This document shows positions 45,043 to 57,900 of a DNA stretch of 64,000 nucleotides, piece after piece (position 1 is the stretch's first letter; each line of letters begins with the position of its first letter). The translations under genes and the position numbers were made by a program. The DNA is from Phoronis australis. Its lineage: Eukaryota > Phoronida > Phoronidae. The notes under the pieces are model-generated. The model had not been told where the DNA came from and searched no databases. It saw only the letters and a list, made by a program, of their open reading frames with translations. Where the stretch lies: the NCBI GenBank assembly GCA_002633005.1, contig NMRA01000184.1, positions 691,407 to 755,406 on the forward strand. Reading direction: 5' to 3'.

Positions 45043-46944
45043 ATGCCAAAACGAAAATCATTTTTGGAGAAAAAGAGGGTGGATGAGGAGGGCCTACTAT
45101 TCACGGCGTGGTTTGCAAGAAACATCGATCATAAAATTTTGGAAAACCTGAAAATACGTTGTGAATCGGAACATCAGCTGGAGCCATACAGCCGGCGCCA
45201 TGCCGTCATGAACATCTTGGGTTTTATCTACCATAAGTGTCATGACCGATCCTCGCCTCAGGAAATGTTCAAACAAGTCCTAGAGGATGACCAGACTAAT
45301 TTGAACGCTCTGTTAAATTTGGCGTATGTGCATGAATGTGCTGGCCAGAAAAGCGATTCGCTGAAATATATCAGACAATACCACAGGCTTTTGCAACTTG
45401 ACGAGAAGCATCAGAAAGTCATCTATGCCAGACATTTGTATGAAATTTCGGTATTTATGCTTTCAAGAGAAGAAAATTTTATAAACAAATACTACAAAGA
45501 AATAGTCAAACATCTCCAACTTGCCATTGATCTAGGCAAGGCATATGTCATGAACGAAGTGGCCATTTGGAAGTTTGCTCTCGGTTCAACCTATATGCGA
45601 ATTGACTCAGTTTTGGCTCAGCGGGAAAATATAGAAAGTAAGTGGATGAAGTCAGCTTTGAAAAATTTGTACGAGGTTGCAATTTACCCGCTAGATCCCA
45701 ATCAGTTGTCCGAAACGTGTTATCATTACCCTTTACATGAGGCACTGTATGACACAAAAGGTAAGGCACGGGCCTACATGGGAACTGTGTTGTGGCGACG
45801 ATATACTAAAAAACGCTTCACCCTGTCGAATTTTATCGATCGCGAGACATTGCAAGCAAAGCACAAGCAGTTTGATGCTTTAAAATGTTTCGACACTGCG
45901 CAAAGCATAGCGCCAACTACGCCAACAGTGCTGCGAAGAATTGGACAAGCGTATACCGATGACAAGAAACTACGTGGTACTGCTTATGAACTGCTAAAAG
46001 GAGCCAAAAAAGCAGAACCAATTGGATATTCCTACAGTCTACTAGGTCAATGGTATCTTAAGCAGTATGAGGACGACAGAAACAGACATGATTATTTACA
46101 GCAGGCCATCAAAAAATTCCGGAAAGCAGTCGAAAAGCACTGTGACATGTTTGTTTTGTTTAAATGCCTCGCTAAGGCTTACGAGTACAATGGGGAAGTT
46201 GACAAGGCTCTCAATGTATTCGCCTCGTGCGAGAGTACGCATGAGGGACCCCGCACGGCTGAACTTTACACGTTATGGGCAGATTTACTTGACAAAAATA
46301 ATCACCACGAGTCGGCTGAAAAGAAACGAATTTTGGCTGCTGAAACTCGAAAGGGACAAAATCCAAAACAAATGCGCGATTTTGGAGTTCTTTACAACGA
46401 AAAAGACAGAAAAGCGGTTACAAAGTTTGTCGAAAATGCAGAATCCAAATTCAGCGTGAATGGGTACTTCATAGACAGGGATCTTATTCCGGGTCACGAT
46501 GTCCTGAAGGGTTTGACCCAGATGCAGGAAAAGTGCAGACTTATTATTGTTTTTGTGACGGAAAATTTTAACAAATCTGAAAAAAATGAGGGCGATCTCA
46601 GTCAAATTATTTCTGCACGGGAAAGGGGGAATACAATAGTACCTCTGCTAGCAAAGAATGGGAAATTGCCCAAATCCCTGTGTTATATACATCCGATAGA
46701 ATATAATAAAAGCAACTCTTTTTGGGAAAAACTTGGGCAAGTTCTTCAAAAAGGTCGATCACGACGATTTGCAATGATTCGGGATATTCTTAGCTCAACA
46801 AGGAAAAGATGGATTTTTGTTAAAGTATTTTTATTCTTCTTGGCGCTGTATGTCGTTTATGTGTTAGGAAATATCGAGGGACGTGTTTCTTGTTCAAATG
46901 GTCACAATTTGTTCCCCGAGCTCTACTCAAATCTGAGCATGTAA
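45043..46944 (+). CDS. Tail-anchored TPR-TIR protein 2 (TTC22-like)
   Basis: 633 residues from the ATG at 45043 (MPKRKSFLEK), 17 bases after an excellent acceptor (CTCTTTTCTGCAG, 45026). The reading frame is open upstream, but that part is intronic. TPR-like region at about 30-440 (LEDDQTNLNALLNLAYVHE, FDTAQSIAPTTPTVLRRIGQAY, EPIGYSYSLLGQWYLKQYE, VEKHCDMFVLFKCLAKAYEY). TIR domain at about 444-570: box 1 DFGVLYNEKD at 446, box 2 RDLIPG at 479-484, box 3 FW at 560-561. The aligned WCxxE segment reads KNEGD, so tryptophan and cysteine are lost and Glu is replaced by Asp. A membrane segment (FLFFLALYVVYVLG) lies at about 590-609 with a 24-residue tail. Predicted topology: TPR and TIR in the cytosol, C-terminus across a membrane. 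AATAAA near 47352 could end the transcript. Confidence 0.9.
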   Translation: MPKRKSFLEKKRVDEEGLLFTAWFARNIDHKILENLKIRCESEHQLEPYSRRHAVMNILGFIYHKCHDRSSPQEMFKQVLEDDQTNLNALLNLAYVHECAGQKSDSLKYIRQYHRLLQLDEKHQKVIYARHLYEISVFMLSREENFINKYYKEIVKHLQLAIDLGKAYVMNEVAIWKFALGSTYMRIDSVLAQRENIESKWMKSALKNLYEVAIYPLDPNQLSETCYHYPLHEALYDTKGKARAYMGTVLWRRYTKKRFTLSNFIDRETLQAKHKQFDALKCFDTAQSIAPTTPTVLRRIGQAYTDDKKLRGTAYELLKGAKKAEPIGYSYSLLGQWYLKQYEDDRNRHDYLQQAIKKFRKAVEKHCDMFVLFKCLAKAYEYNGEVDKALNVFASCESTHEGPRTAELYTLWADLLDKNNHHESAEKKRILAAETRKGQNPKQMRDFGVLYNEKDRKAVTKFVENAESKFSVNGYFIDRDLIPGHDVLKGLTQMQEKCRLIIVFVTENFNKSEKNEGDLSQIISARERGNTIVPLLAKNGKLPKSLCYIHPIEYNKSNSFWEKLGQVLQKGRSRRFAMIRDILSSTRKRWIFVKVFLFFLALYVVYVLGNIEGRVSCSNGHNLFPELYSNLSM

Positions 46945-47508
46945 AAGATTAAAATAATTCTCAGAAAATTATTGTGTCTCAGTTGTAAAGAATGAACGTT
47001 TCGTGCGCTATCTCTTCGATCAGGAAATTATTGCAGCAACCGAGTCAAGCCAAAAGCTATTTTTATCCTGATCTTAGGATGTTGCTTTATCATCGCAACG
47101 CTTGACTGTGTGACAAGATAAGGTATAATACTATTACCAACAGTAACCACTTAACTTTTACTCTAATGGTATTGCTGTGGTACGAGATAAGGGCAAAACG
47201 GGGGTACAAAATTGTAGTTGAATTAGTTTTAAATATAACCTCCAATTTTGTTCGAAATCCTTTAAGGTGTTGTCTTATGAAGACAGGGAGAATGGGATTA
47301 AATGATAACCAAGTGTTTATTGCCAGTCTTGTCTTTGATGAATTTCACTAATAAAATTTAGAATAAACAATTCGGCTCCTTCAGTTCTGATATGCACGAG
47401 GCAAAGAACGAAAGTGATTTGGGGTCGCACCCACTTAAAACACTGACTATTAGCTACAGCGTGAAAACAAAGAACCCCAAAAATTTCAACGGCAGTTAGA
47501 CTGGCGTT

Positions 47509-47652
47509 CAGGGGCGGATTCGGGCAGTGGACTGGTTAGTTATTGTGAAAAAAACGTTATCAAAAAACTACAATCATTATTTAGAAGGAATAATTCCTGA
47601 CATTTATGTTCAGGGGTTTAATATTGCTTCAACTGCGCTGTTTCCGCCCCTG
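47509..47652. mobile_element. hAT-like MITE, 144 bp
   Basis: Perfect 10 bp terminal inverted repeats CAGGGGCGGA (47509-47518) and TCCGCCCCTG (47643-47652). CAGGGGCGGAT-type ends are common in hAT-derived miniature elements. An 8 bp target duplication is not preserved. Similar GGCGGAT phrases at about 42219, 44632 and 53241 may be single ends of related elements. Confidence 0.55.
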
Positions 47653-47781
47653 AGGTAAATGAATTCAATTGACATGCAGGAACAACTCGCTATTTCAGCG
47701 TTCATACACAAAACGGTTATGTGGCGGTTAAAAATTCTCGGGAATCATTTAATTTTTCTGTATGTAGCTAAAATAAATGCT

Positions 47782-47821
47782 TTCCTATAGTCAGAAGCAG
47801 GTGCTTCTGCATATATAGGAA
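47782..47821. repeat. Two-stem hairpin
   Basis: The outer arms TTCCTATA/TATAGGAA and the inner arms AGAAGCA/TGCTTCT are both perfect, with a two-base loop and small bulges between them. It resembles a short fold-back. No flanking evidence shows it to be a microRNA. Confidence 0.5.
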
Positions 47822-49483
47822 TGGTGAGAAAATTTGATTTACAATTCCGATATTCATTTTGTGAGTAATTTGGTAATATAATGTCTAACCAAAAGGTTTT
47901 TCTTTCTAATGTTAGAACTAAGTAGTAAAATTGAAACAGTAATTAAATTTGATAAATTCCCTGGACAACGGTCCTGCTCGTAGAAATGCGTGTATCCAGG
48001 TACTCACGTAGGAGCACTGACATGCAGACGCCCCTCGGGTTGGTGAACTGCATTTTGCTCTAGTGAATATCGAATTGCATACTTGAAAACTCCAATGCGC
48101 AGAGCGCACCTTTTGAATTTCCAACCCAAGTCCATGCTGAAGTCTGTATGTGAAATCGGGACTTTTTCACGAGGCTTCTGAGGCGTTTGCTGAAGGATTA
48201 CGCAAACTGCAAACCGTATCTTGGGAAGAGCATAAAAGCCAGGACTTTTCTTCCCTACCAGGATTCGGAGTTCCTGCCCGTAGAAATTTTCAGAATTAAT
48301 GCGTAATAACGTGAAACATGATACATTCCAGTGATTTCAAAATAAAATTAATATTTCAAAAATCATTAAATTGTGTTATTTACGGCTCTCATTTTATTGA
48401 AGGGATTTGAAATTTTTACGTGACATGTACACGGTCACCATATACCGGTAGTCTTACGTTCGCTCATTGAGTATCGCACATTAGCTCTTTACAAAGAAAA
48501 CTTTCCCAACAATTATATATTGGCGAAAATGGCGATTATTTTCTTAATTTCGGTCCTGCTAAGGACCACTAAAATATTTCGAGTTTATTGATGAGTTGTC
48601 AACGGAAGAGTCTCTGGAATCCTCTTGTAATATCGTAACTGCCGATAAAGTGAAACCTGGCTGGCAGTTTTAGCCCAAGAGAAATGTTTGCTCGACTCCT
48701 CGTGGCAATACAAGTAACTAACAAGACAAATTAGTCCTGGAGTTATTCAGGTGTCATTCAGCAGGAGATCGATGAAAAAGATATCAGTGATGAGATTTCA
48801 CCCGACCACGAGCTCAATGACATAGAGATCGTTAGAATTATTGACGTAAGACTTGACACAATGTCTTAGAGTATTGTTAAACGCACGTTCATTTTACAGT
48901 AATGCTTTATTTCAAAACATCGAATTTTTGTTTTTATTCTACCAACAAAATTTAAATCTAGGTATATTAAACTAATCATCACTTCCGATGCTATCATCAC
49001 TTAGTTGAACTTTCTAAACTCAATTGCAATCATTTTCCTTTTGCAACAATGCCCACTACTGAATTAGGAGTCGCTGTGGTACAAGTTTCTAAAAGTGCTT
49101 CGACAATTTGTTTCCGAAAGCGGTCCCTGAGTGATTTTTGTGGATACAATATCACTTCAGGTAATCGTGAGAGAGTAGGTAACTAAGTAAGTATGTACGT
49201 AAGAATTAAGTTAGTTAGTTAGTTAGTTAATTGGTTGTTAGATTAGAATTATTGCACTTGCGACTTGAAAATTTGCTTTCTTATTAATATTTCCAATACA
49301 TAACCGATTTATTTTGGAATAACATTAGAACGAGTTTTCAAAGAAAATTGAATCACGTTGCGAATCTTTAACCTTGTCGGCAAGTCTGCAGCCAATTGTT
49401 TACAAAACTACAGATTTTAACTCAATACAAGTAGAAAGTTAGTAAGGTTATTTTTTTTTAACTTTTCAACAATCTACAATTAA

Positions 49484-50361
49484 TTGAGTCACGTGACAAT
49501 GCCTTTTAGTTAACCTGAACAAAAAACGGCCGAATAATGGCTTAATAACATGAATAAATTTTATTGGATATAAGTGTTCAAAATGAAATCTCAAAAACAC
49601 GGTTACAGTTTTCTGCAGCTTTTGATTTTTTCATGAAAATCATCCAAGTCCTACTTTTTGATGGCCCCTCATGGAACATTTTCAAAACGATATTACTTCT
49701 AAAAGTAGTTGAAAGAACACTGCACAAAGCATAGCAATTGAAAGTTTCACATGAATACGAGATATGAAGCTCCAAAATTATCTAAATTTGGACATTCCCT
49801 AGAGTCCTACATAACTACATGAGATGTCCGCGACCGTATGAACTGTGTAGACCTGCCAGTAACAGCCGAACACTCTGCCATGCTCTAGACAGCTCAATAT
49901 TCAAAAAGTGTAAGGACACCGGCCTTACTTTCAGCGAATGTCGTCTGCCAGTCAACGGAAATAAATGGCGAATAGTTATAAAATCACAAAAACTCAACGG
50001 ATTTTGTTGTCTCATAGCTTTGATGAAACTTAACAAGATGTAGAAGTATATCCCGTCTAATAATAATTTCAAAGAAGCGTTTTTCGGTCCTAAAAACATT
50101 AAGGTCTCTTTTACGTCATCAAAGTTGTACTAGCATCAGAAATTTCTAGCTTCTAAAACATATTTCATTTTAGAGATTCCACTTTTTTAATATATGCCAG
50201 TATTGATGGCAGCATTAAATTATTATAACCTGGGTTCACACGCCCACTTGCAGAGCTTCAAAAATCGACATAACAGATTTGCTCTGAATTTCTTCGAACT
50301 TTCTTTGTAAAAAATATTATAAAACCGTTTTCTGTCAAACATTTACCTTTTATTTCTCTTA
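49484..50361. repeat. Direct duplicate, copy A (haplotype with insertion)
   Basis: Starts TTGAGTCACGTGACAATGCC and is repeated at 51829-52705 at a constant offset of about 2345 bases with roughly a dozen or so differences in 878 bases. Copy B starts right after the ambiguous base at 51828. Copy A runs straight into the transposon at 50362, whereas copy B continues uninterrupted through the TTAA target. No convincing gene lies in it; the short frames in both copies are not recognisable. Confidence 0.85.
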
Positions 50362-51827
50362 CAGGAGCATGTCACCCAAAAAACAACCTAATTTGTATCA
50401 ATTTAGATCGAGTAGTTCTCCTCGATAGCGGCACGTACGGTTGCGTTACCTGACACCTGACGGCAGACGGAGGTGATGAAATTTTCCACTGACGTCATCG
50501 GTTTCACACGCAGTCTGTTCAGCAGTTCTCAATACGGGTAACTGGTGTCAGCTTATCGCTTGAATTCATCGTTTAACACCAATAAATGATCAAACTTCGA
50601 TGTAAAACCCTTAAAAGTACACCGAGTTCTTATAAAAACGTGTTGTCTTATTTCACTGTTACGGATTTATTGGTATTTGGACACACCGTAGCCAACAAAT
50701 TTCGGCAGTCCAATTTACCAAGGTCCGTAGCAGGAGTTCGTGTTCTGTTCGGAGATAAATTCTAAGTATTTTTCCGTAAATTACAGACAGTAGGATCTAG
50801 ATCTGTGTTGTTTAGACTTGTTTTTTAGTTCTTAACACAAAAAACGCTTGTTATCCCAGCCAGTGTCTCGGAACCCGATCAGGCCCGTCGCGGCCGGACT
50901 GACTCGTTATCCCGGCCAGTGGCTCGGAACCCAAACAGGCCCGTCGCGACCGGACTGAGGACATCAAGAACATTAACCAGCCAAAGTTGGAAACTAAGCT
51001 TGAAGTCAAGAAAATACTATACTAGTGAGCTAAAGAAGTAATGTGCACGTGATTATTTTGGTGAAGCCACGAAACTGCAAATCTACTAAGGCCGATCGTC
51101 GGGGGCCTTGAATTCAGGTTCCCGTTTGGCCACAGAACCGCCAGGGCAGAAGTTGTACATTGACAATCATTATTTGAATAATGTATTAGTAAATAAAGAT
51201 TCCCCTAACACCTGGCCGTGGGATGGAATATCGAGTTATTGTTTCACAACAGATTCTGTCAGCAAACACTGAATTAGCTTGCGCTCACACGGCCTCGGGG
51301 TGTCCGGTCAAATTAGTTTTATTGCACCTGAAGCCGGTAACGCAGTGATTTATTCATTGCTGGCTTCTCAAATCATTTTCACTCACGAACACTCCACAGG
51401 CATTACAAATTGCATCTAATGGGACACACTTTCTTTCAGTTTTATATATATACGTATTGGTTAGGGTGAGAATAATTCATTTTGAAACAGAACGCTTACT
51501 GAGTAATAAACGTCAACATGGCAACTCGCAATCCCGACTTGGAGGAGTACTCATCTGACGAAGACTTCCCAGGTAGATCGTAAGTTTTCTCAGGATATCA
51601 GTTCGAACCAGCTAGAGTACACTGATCAAGAAGTATTAGAGAGGCGCCGTGAACGTGCACAAACAATGGAGCACATGGATAGTTCCGAAAACCGTCTCAT
51701 GGTATCAGTGCGCTAACTGCACCATAATGGAAACAACTGATCCACGTTTCTTTGCTTCCTGCCTGCCGAACGCAAACACACTAGGCACAGCATCTGACTT
51801 CAGCCTCGGTTGCTTTTTCTGCCCTGG
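50362..51827. mobile_element. Second copy of the TTAA transposon, cut off at an N
   Basis: Starts AGGAGCATGTCACCC directly after TTAC, and is homologous along its length to the complete copy at 32376-34088. The right end is missing because the sequence breaks at N (51828). Near 51519 a frame MATRNPDLEEYSSDEDF starts, and GYQFEP is in the same frame. After frame changes come EYTDQEVLERRRERAQ, SSENRL and WYQCANCTIMETTD. The YQFEP...WxxCxNCxxMxT order resembles the P2X7 C-terminal ballast domain (a zinc-binding Cys module found in many invertebrate proteins). Broken by frameshifts. Confidence 0.65.
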
Positions 51828-51828
51828 N

Positions 51829-52705
51829 TTGAGTCACGTGACAATGCCTTTTAGTTAACCTGAACAAAAAACGGCCGAATAATGGCTTAATAACATGAAT
51901 AAATTTTATTGGATATAAGTGTTCAAAATGAAATCTCAAAAACACGGTTACAGTTTTCTGCAGCTTTTGATTTTTTCATGAAAATCATCCAAGTCCTACT
52001 TTTTGATGGCCCCTCATGGAACATTTTCAAAACGATATTACTTCTAAAAGTAGTTGAAAGAACACTGCACAAAGCATAGCAATTGAAAGTTTCACATGAA
52101 TACGAGATATGAAGCTCCAAAATTATCTAAATTTGGACATTCCCTAGAGTCCTACATAACTACATGAGATGTCCGCGACCGTATGAACTGTGTAGACCTG
52201 CCAGTAACAGCCGAACACTCTGCCATGCTCTAGACAGCTCAATATTCAAAAAGTATAAGGACAACGGCCTTACTTTCAGCGAATGTCGTCTGCCAGTCAA
52301 CGGAAATAAATGGCGAATAGTTATAAAATCACAAAAACTCAACGGATTTTGTTGTCTCATAGCTTTGATGAAACTTAACAAGATGTAGAAGTATATCCCA
52401 TCTAACAATAATTTCAAAGAAGCGTTTTTCGGTCCTAAAAACAATAAGGTCTATTTTACGTCATCAAAGTTGTACTAGCATCAGAAATTTCTAGCTACTG
52501 AAACATATGTCATTTTAGAGATTCCACTTGTTAATATATGCCAGTATTGATGGCAGCATTAAATTATTACAACCTGGGTTCACACGCCCACTTGCAGAGC
52601 TTCAAAAATCGACATAACAGATTTGCTCTGAATTCCTTCTAACTTTCTTTGTAAAAAATATTATAAAACCGTTTTCTGTCAAAAATTTACCTTTTATTTC
52701 TCTTA
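51829..52705. repeat. Direct duplicate, copy B (haplotype without insertion)
   Basis: Near-identical to 49484-50361. It continues past the point where copy A meets the transposon, reading TCTCTTAAACTC with an intact TTAA. It therefore looks like the empty allele of the same locus placed next to the filled allele by the assembler. Confidence 0.85.
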
Positions 52706-53489
52706 AACTCATAAAACTGGTCTCAACGTGTCCTTTAGCGAGATTAGAATTGATGCTTTTTGACTTGTTAAGAAGTGGCAGGTCGTTTGAGACCAGGATC
52801 AAGAAGTTGATTTTACCCGGCACGGCCGGCCTCTTTTTGAACCAACCGTGGTCACAAGCAAGTACGAACTGTCAGTTCTTTCCAACCGGTCCCGAACCTT
52901 TAGGAGTAAATTCAGCGATTGCCACAGGCAATATATATTTCTAAAAGACAGGAAAACATTCGCAATCGGGGGAGGCTCCTTCAAGAGGGGGGCTCTAACA
53001 AGAACGGATGCATAGTCAATCATAAGTGACCAACCTCGTCAGGTGCCCCCCTAAACATAATGATACCGTAATGAGAACAGGTGGAGAGCAGGGATTGATT
53101 TCATCCGAGTTTGGCACTCGAATGAACGAGTCTTAGTTTTATGAGTTCGACTTCCATCTTTGTGCTGTTCCCTGATTCCAAAACATTACTTTTCAATTTT
53201 ATGCATTCATCAAACATTGGTTGGGCTCATCTCAAGGCATAGGCGGATCCATAGGATGGGTCCAGGGGCCCGGGCCCCTTTTTAACCAAAGTGGCAAACG
53301 AAAACCACGCGAAAATGGATGGTTTCTATTTTTTTCATTACTATATACCGCTGAGAGGAATAATCACGACACAAAATTTTGTTCGTGATATATAACTCTC
53401 TTCAAAACCTATCGTTTTATTTGAAGCTTTTCGTTAAATCGTTGGTCGAATCTGCTGTGGCAATGAAACTGACACTAAGAACAACCTTT

Positions 53490-54930
53490 ATTGAACGTTC
53501 ATTGTAATTTTGCCATCCAATGAAAAAAATCGTATGGAAGAACCTCTGACGTTGGGAAAGGTAACCCATAGTTATGAAAAACAAATAAGCGAAGTGGCTC
53601 TGAAGATTTTACCGTTGAATTTTTAACATGTTTTTGGACTGCCGTTGGAATGTTGCATGCTCTTCGAATACAGGATTTAATAGTTGAAAATTGTCTTTCA
53701 TCCAAAAGGAGGGAGTCATTGCATGCATGCCAAAAGGGGGCGACAAAAGTAAATATTATCTTAAGAATTGGCGTCCTATAGTATGCCCAATGTCATTTAT
53801 AAGTTAGCTTCAGCAGGAGTTACTGGACACATTAAAATGTTTTTTGGTAATTTGATCCACGAAGATCAATCGGCCTTTATCTCGGGAAGGAATATGAGTC
53901 AAAACATTCGTGCACTTTACAACCTTTTTATTACAGTGAGAAGCTGGCAAACTAATTGATTTCGAGAAAGCGTTTGATTCTTTAGCATGGGACTTTATAG
54001 ACAAAACGCTTTCCTTTTTTAATTTTGGTTGTTCCATTAAACGTCATGTCAGAGTGTTTTACAAAAACATAAAGTCTTGTGTTGTAGTTAATGGACAACC
54101 GTGACGCTGGTTTAATGACCGACGTGGAGTTAGACAAGGTGACCTTTTATCCCCCAATCTATTTATTATCTGTGCGGAAATAATGGGTCTCATGATCAGA
54201 CATGATAGTGATGTTAAGGGTATTAGAGAGGGTAACAAGGAATTCTGTATTTCTCAATATGCGGATGATACGTTCATTACATTAGATGGATCTGGAGTTT
54301 CGTTGATGTCTAACTTGAATGTTTTGAAAACATTTGCCTATTCCTCTGGCTTTCGCATCAATATTGAAAAGACAAAAGCTGTTTGGTTTGGTAGTAATGA
54401 TATGAGTCAAGAAAATTACAACAAAAGAAAGCCCGCCGTGGACAAACAATAATCTTACTTTCCTTGGAGTTGATTTTCAAGTCGACCTAACAGACATGGC
54501 TGATCAAAATTATTTGCCGACGTTAAAAGAGAAACAACTCCTATTGACGAAACCTGACGCCTTTTGGAAGGATTACTGTCAAATCTCTGGCTGTGTCGAA
54601 AATTATTCACCTTTTGATAGCCCTGCTAAGTCCATCCCAATAAGTATTTTTTAAAATTTATTTGGCAAGGACGTAACGATAAAATTAAACGCACCGTGCT
54701 GTTCTTGACTATAACAATATCAAAATTACCAATATTTTTAACTTTTGTAAGGCTATTAAGTTCACTTTGGCACCTAAATATATAGGCTATGTTTCAAAAT
54801 CATCTGAACTGTTATATTCGTTATATCGAAAGGTTCAAGGTTTTGCTAAAGTTGGTGATAATTTTTTAATCGTAAACTACCACATACTTATAAACAATAC
54901 TGTAAGGATTTTTTTATTTTTGGATTGAAC
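53490..54930 (+). pseudogene. L1/Tx1-like LINE reverse transcriptase fragment
   Basis: Readable in changing frames: EDFTVEFLTCFWTAVG (about 53605), EGVIACMPKG followed by YYLKNWRPI (about 53710-53780), EDQSAFISGRNMSQNIRAL (about 53860), motif A FEKAFDSLAWDF (about 53963), motif B GVRQGDLLSPNLF (about 54127) and the catalytic YADDTFI (about 54260). The C-terminal phrase NNIKITNIFNFCKAIKFTL follows near 54710. At least five frame breaks. It differs in sequence from the LINE at 15.9-19.2 kb, so it is a separate insertion. Confidence 0.85.
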
Positions 54931-57900
54931 ATAAAGACTTCTTAAGTTATATTATTTACTTTTTTCATGCTCATTATGCCATATATCCGATGTCAGTTGT
55001 CATATAGTGTTTGATTTTACTTTATTTCTGTTACTGCTGAAGAAGGATGTTATTATATCCGAAAATTTCAGTGATCCATTTTTGTTGTTTTATTTACGTA
55101 TATTTATGATAAGCTATTGTAATTGCTACAAACTGTTTTCTGATCTGAGCGGGTTATCTTAACCCGATATTGAAAGCGAAAGTGAAGTTCAATGTTTCGC
55201 TGTGACGCAATCAGTTTATCTAAAAATAGAACATCACCTATGCGTTAAATATCAATATATGACCATGACTTCATAGATGAAACGGTCGACGGTTGACAGT
55301 GGGATTACTAACAGCTTAATCAGGCATGACAGCGGTAATCAATTTTCGGGGACATTCTCGAACTATTGCACTAAGAAACTTTTGTGCCAAATCTATCATC
55401 GGATTTCAGATATACGCAAATATATATATATATATACATTTTTTAATTGGAGTGGTTGTGGAGTCTAATTAGTGATCCTGGCTGAATCAATGAATCAAGA
55501 ATTGTCTTGTTCCCTCACTGTGCGTCCGTGGCAACAAGGTAGGAAAGACCGGCGACTAAACATCCAATGACTAACATTACGTGGCGTCTGGAAAATCCAT
55601 CTTTCTATTTTTACTTGCTCTGTGACCGTCCTTGCAATGTTCAGAGGACATGTCCTCAGGTTGATATGAACTGTGATTCAGTCTTGCGTTTGCGCAATTA
55701 CAGCCCTGTTTTGTGACTTTTGATTTGATACACAATCTAAAGGCCGTGAACTATGTGCTGCAAATCAGCCGGGCAGCTTTGGGGGTGTTATCAGTTGGTT
55801 GAGTAGGAGGGGGTTTTCCTGGAAGAAGACTTATCAAACATTACTTAGTGGGTTGTACAAAGGTAAACTCTAACACTCATTTGCACACTTAAACAGGTTA
55901 CGGATGTTTATCACTTGTGTTCGAGGCCTCCCATCATCTCAGTAGCAAGTGACTGAATAGGCGGGGAGTGAAACGGTTTCAATTGAAGCATAGGATCGGT
56001 GATTCAGGTATATCTACAGGCGAACGACGCTACAGTTGAGAGAAGAGCTTGGGTGACGTTACTTTCTGAAAATCATTTCTCTTCATTTTACTGTTGACAA
56101 TGACCAACGCTTCGTTTCATCAGAAGCAGCTCTTTGTCCTAGTGTAACACTAGCAGGCTACTAAGACCAAAAATAGCATAACTGGTTCTGGTCGGTGCCC
56201 GGCCGCAATCACAACAGTTTGAAATCAGCGCTTGGTCTCAAACCAGGCACCAAGTGAAGGATTCTGACCCATTTCTGTTGCCATCAAATGACTTTTTTTT
56301 AAAAATACCCATTGTTCCCTTTATTTAAAAAACGCACATACCAGAATCAAATATGCCATTGACTTTTTGTGACCTGGTGAAAACGCTCTTGTAGTACGCA
56401 TTTGGGGATGCTAAAATTAATGTGATAGACTTGAACGTCTGTTCATATAAAAACATGTTCTTAATGCCATTCTCTAAATAAGTTTGTTAGTTCGAGTGTA
56501 AGTGTTGGAGCCAGTAAATTTCCGTTAGATATCTGTGTAAGCGGTAACACCATATCAATAATTTGTTCTTTTACGTGTAGCCGGACTATACATTGGCACA
56601 ACGTTTCGGTGGTTCATTCTCGTGATAACCTTAGTGTTCTGCAGTATTTTTTGAACAACGAGCATGGGTGGCGGGTAAACTCATGCACGGTGAAACTAGT
56701 GACACCTTTTGGCTGAATCGCTATCACTTATTAATCATCCATTAGCTTCGAATACAATCCATGTGCCGCCATGAATGCATATACCAACTACAGGTGCTCG
56801 TACGTCAAAGAACGTCGGAAACACCTGAAGTTGACCTGGAACATAAACGAACGACTCACGTCGACCGTTCCAACTTAAATAGGTTAAAGGTTTAATGTAA
56901 ATTACACAATGTTTTCTCAGTCAAGTAAGTTAGTTTATTTAAATAGCACCACTTTTTAAAATTTCTTACAAAAACGCATTTCTGTGACTGTGTGATCAAA
57001 CTCCAGTCCCGCGGCGACGAGATTCCTTTAGTTACCCGCCGAAATCACCGGGGCTAGAGCTAGTTCAAGGTGTTCGGCGCGTATGTGAGGCAGGGGATTT
57101 GTACCGCGGGTTTGATGTTTGTTGATCCGGGACTGAAGTTTTGAGGATCACAGTTCGGTAATTTAGAGGCGCATAGATAAAATCGTTTCCACTTCATCCG
57201 ATTGTTCGATTAAAATTGCATTCCGAGTAATCGATCGAGAAATCTGTAGAACCTATCGTGCAGCATCGTACAGTGTATGCGGTTTGGTTGTTCGTATTTT
57301 ATTTTTTAAACTGCGCATTGGAACTGATAATACTGAATTTGAGATTTTTTATAGTTTCAATATTTTATATTGCCGTAACCACCTTTGACATTTCATTCAT
57401 ATTTTGCAAAAAAGTGGAGGTTCCGAACTGATTTTTAAAATTGCATTGTCATTTTGATCCCATATATGAACATTTTACCCTACACCCCGGCCATGCACAG
57501 CACACTTGATTGTGATGCATCCCAAAGACCCTGGATAGCACAAACTTAAAGCGATTTTGATTTAGATTACTTACCGGTATGAAATGTGTTCAAATTGTTC
57601 TTTAATCAAAATAGGTGGTATTCCTGGGCTTGGAAAGATTTGAAAGTTTGTTTTTGCTTTAAACTATTCTCCAACTCTTGACTTGTCCCGGTGGGTCTAT
57701 TTATTCAAGGCTCTACTTGTTGATTGTTACGGTGTGTCCATTTATTCAGACTCTGCAACTTGATTTGTCATAGTGTGTCATATTCAGGCTGTACCACTTG
57801 ACTGGTTACGGTGTGTCCATTTATTCAGACTCTGTGAGTTGATTTGTCATAGTGTGTCATTATATTCAGGCTGTACCACTTGACTGGTTACGGTGTGTCC

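Larger units (their letters stand above)
46945..49483. other. No gene seen; holds a small hAT-like MITE and a hairpin
   Basis: 3' flank of TPR-TIR gene 2. The MITE at 47509-47652 and the hairpin at 47782-47821 are listed separately. A TTAG microsatellite of about five units lies at 49206-49230. One acidic open stretch at 48755-48847 ends at a GTAAGA donor, but is too short to call. Confidence 0.45.

Noticed and set aside
47782-47821. microRNA precursor
   Set aside because: Stem of about 15 paired bases with a two-base loop is too short.
48755-48847. Acidic exon-like stretch (EIDEKDISDEISPDHELNDI) ending at GTAAGA
   Set aside because: About 90 bases, no family match, and no partner exons; chance remains likely.
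49578-50099. Open frames that recur exactly at 51923-52444
   Set aside because: The conservation comes from the haplotype duplication, not from selection; no motifs.
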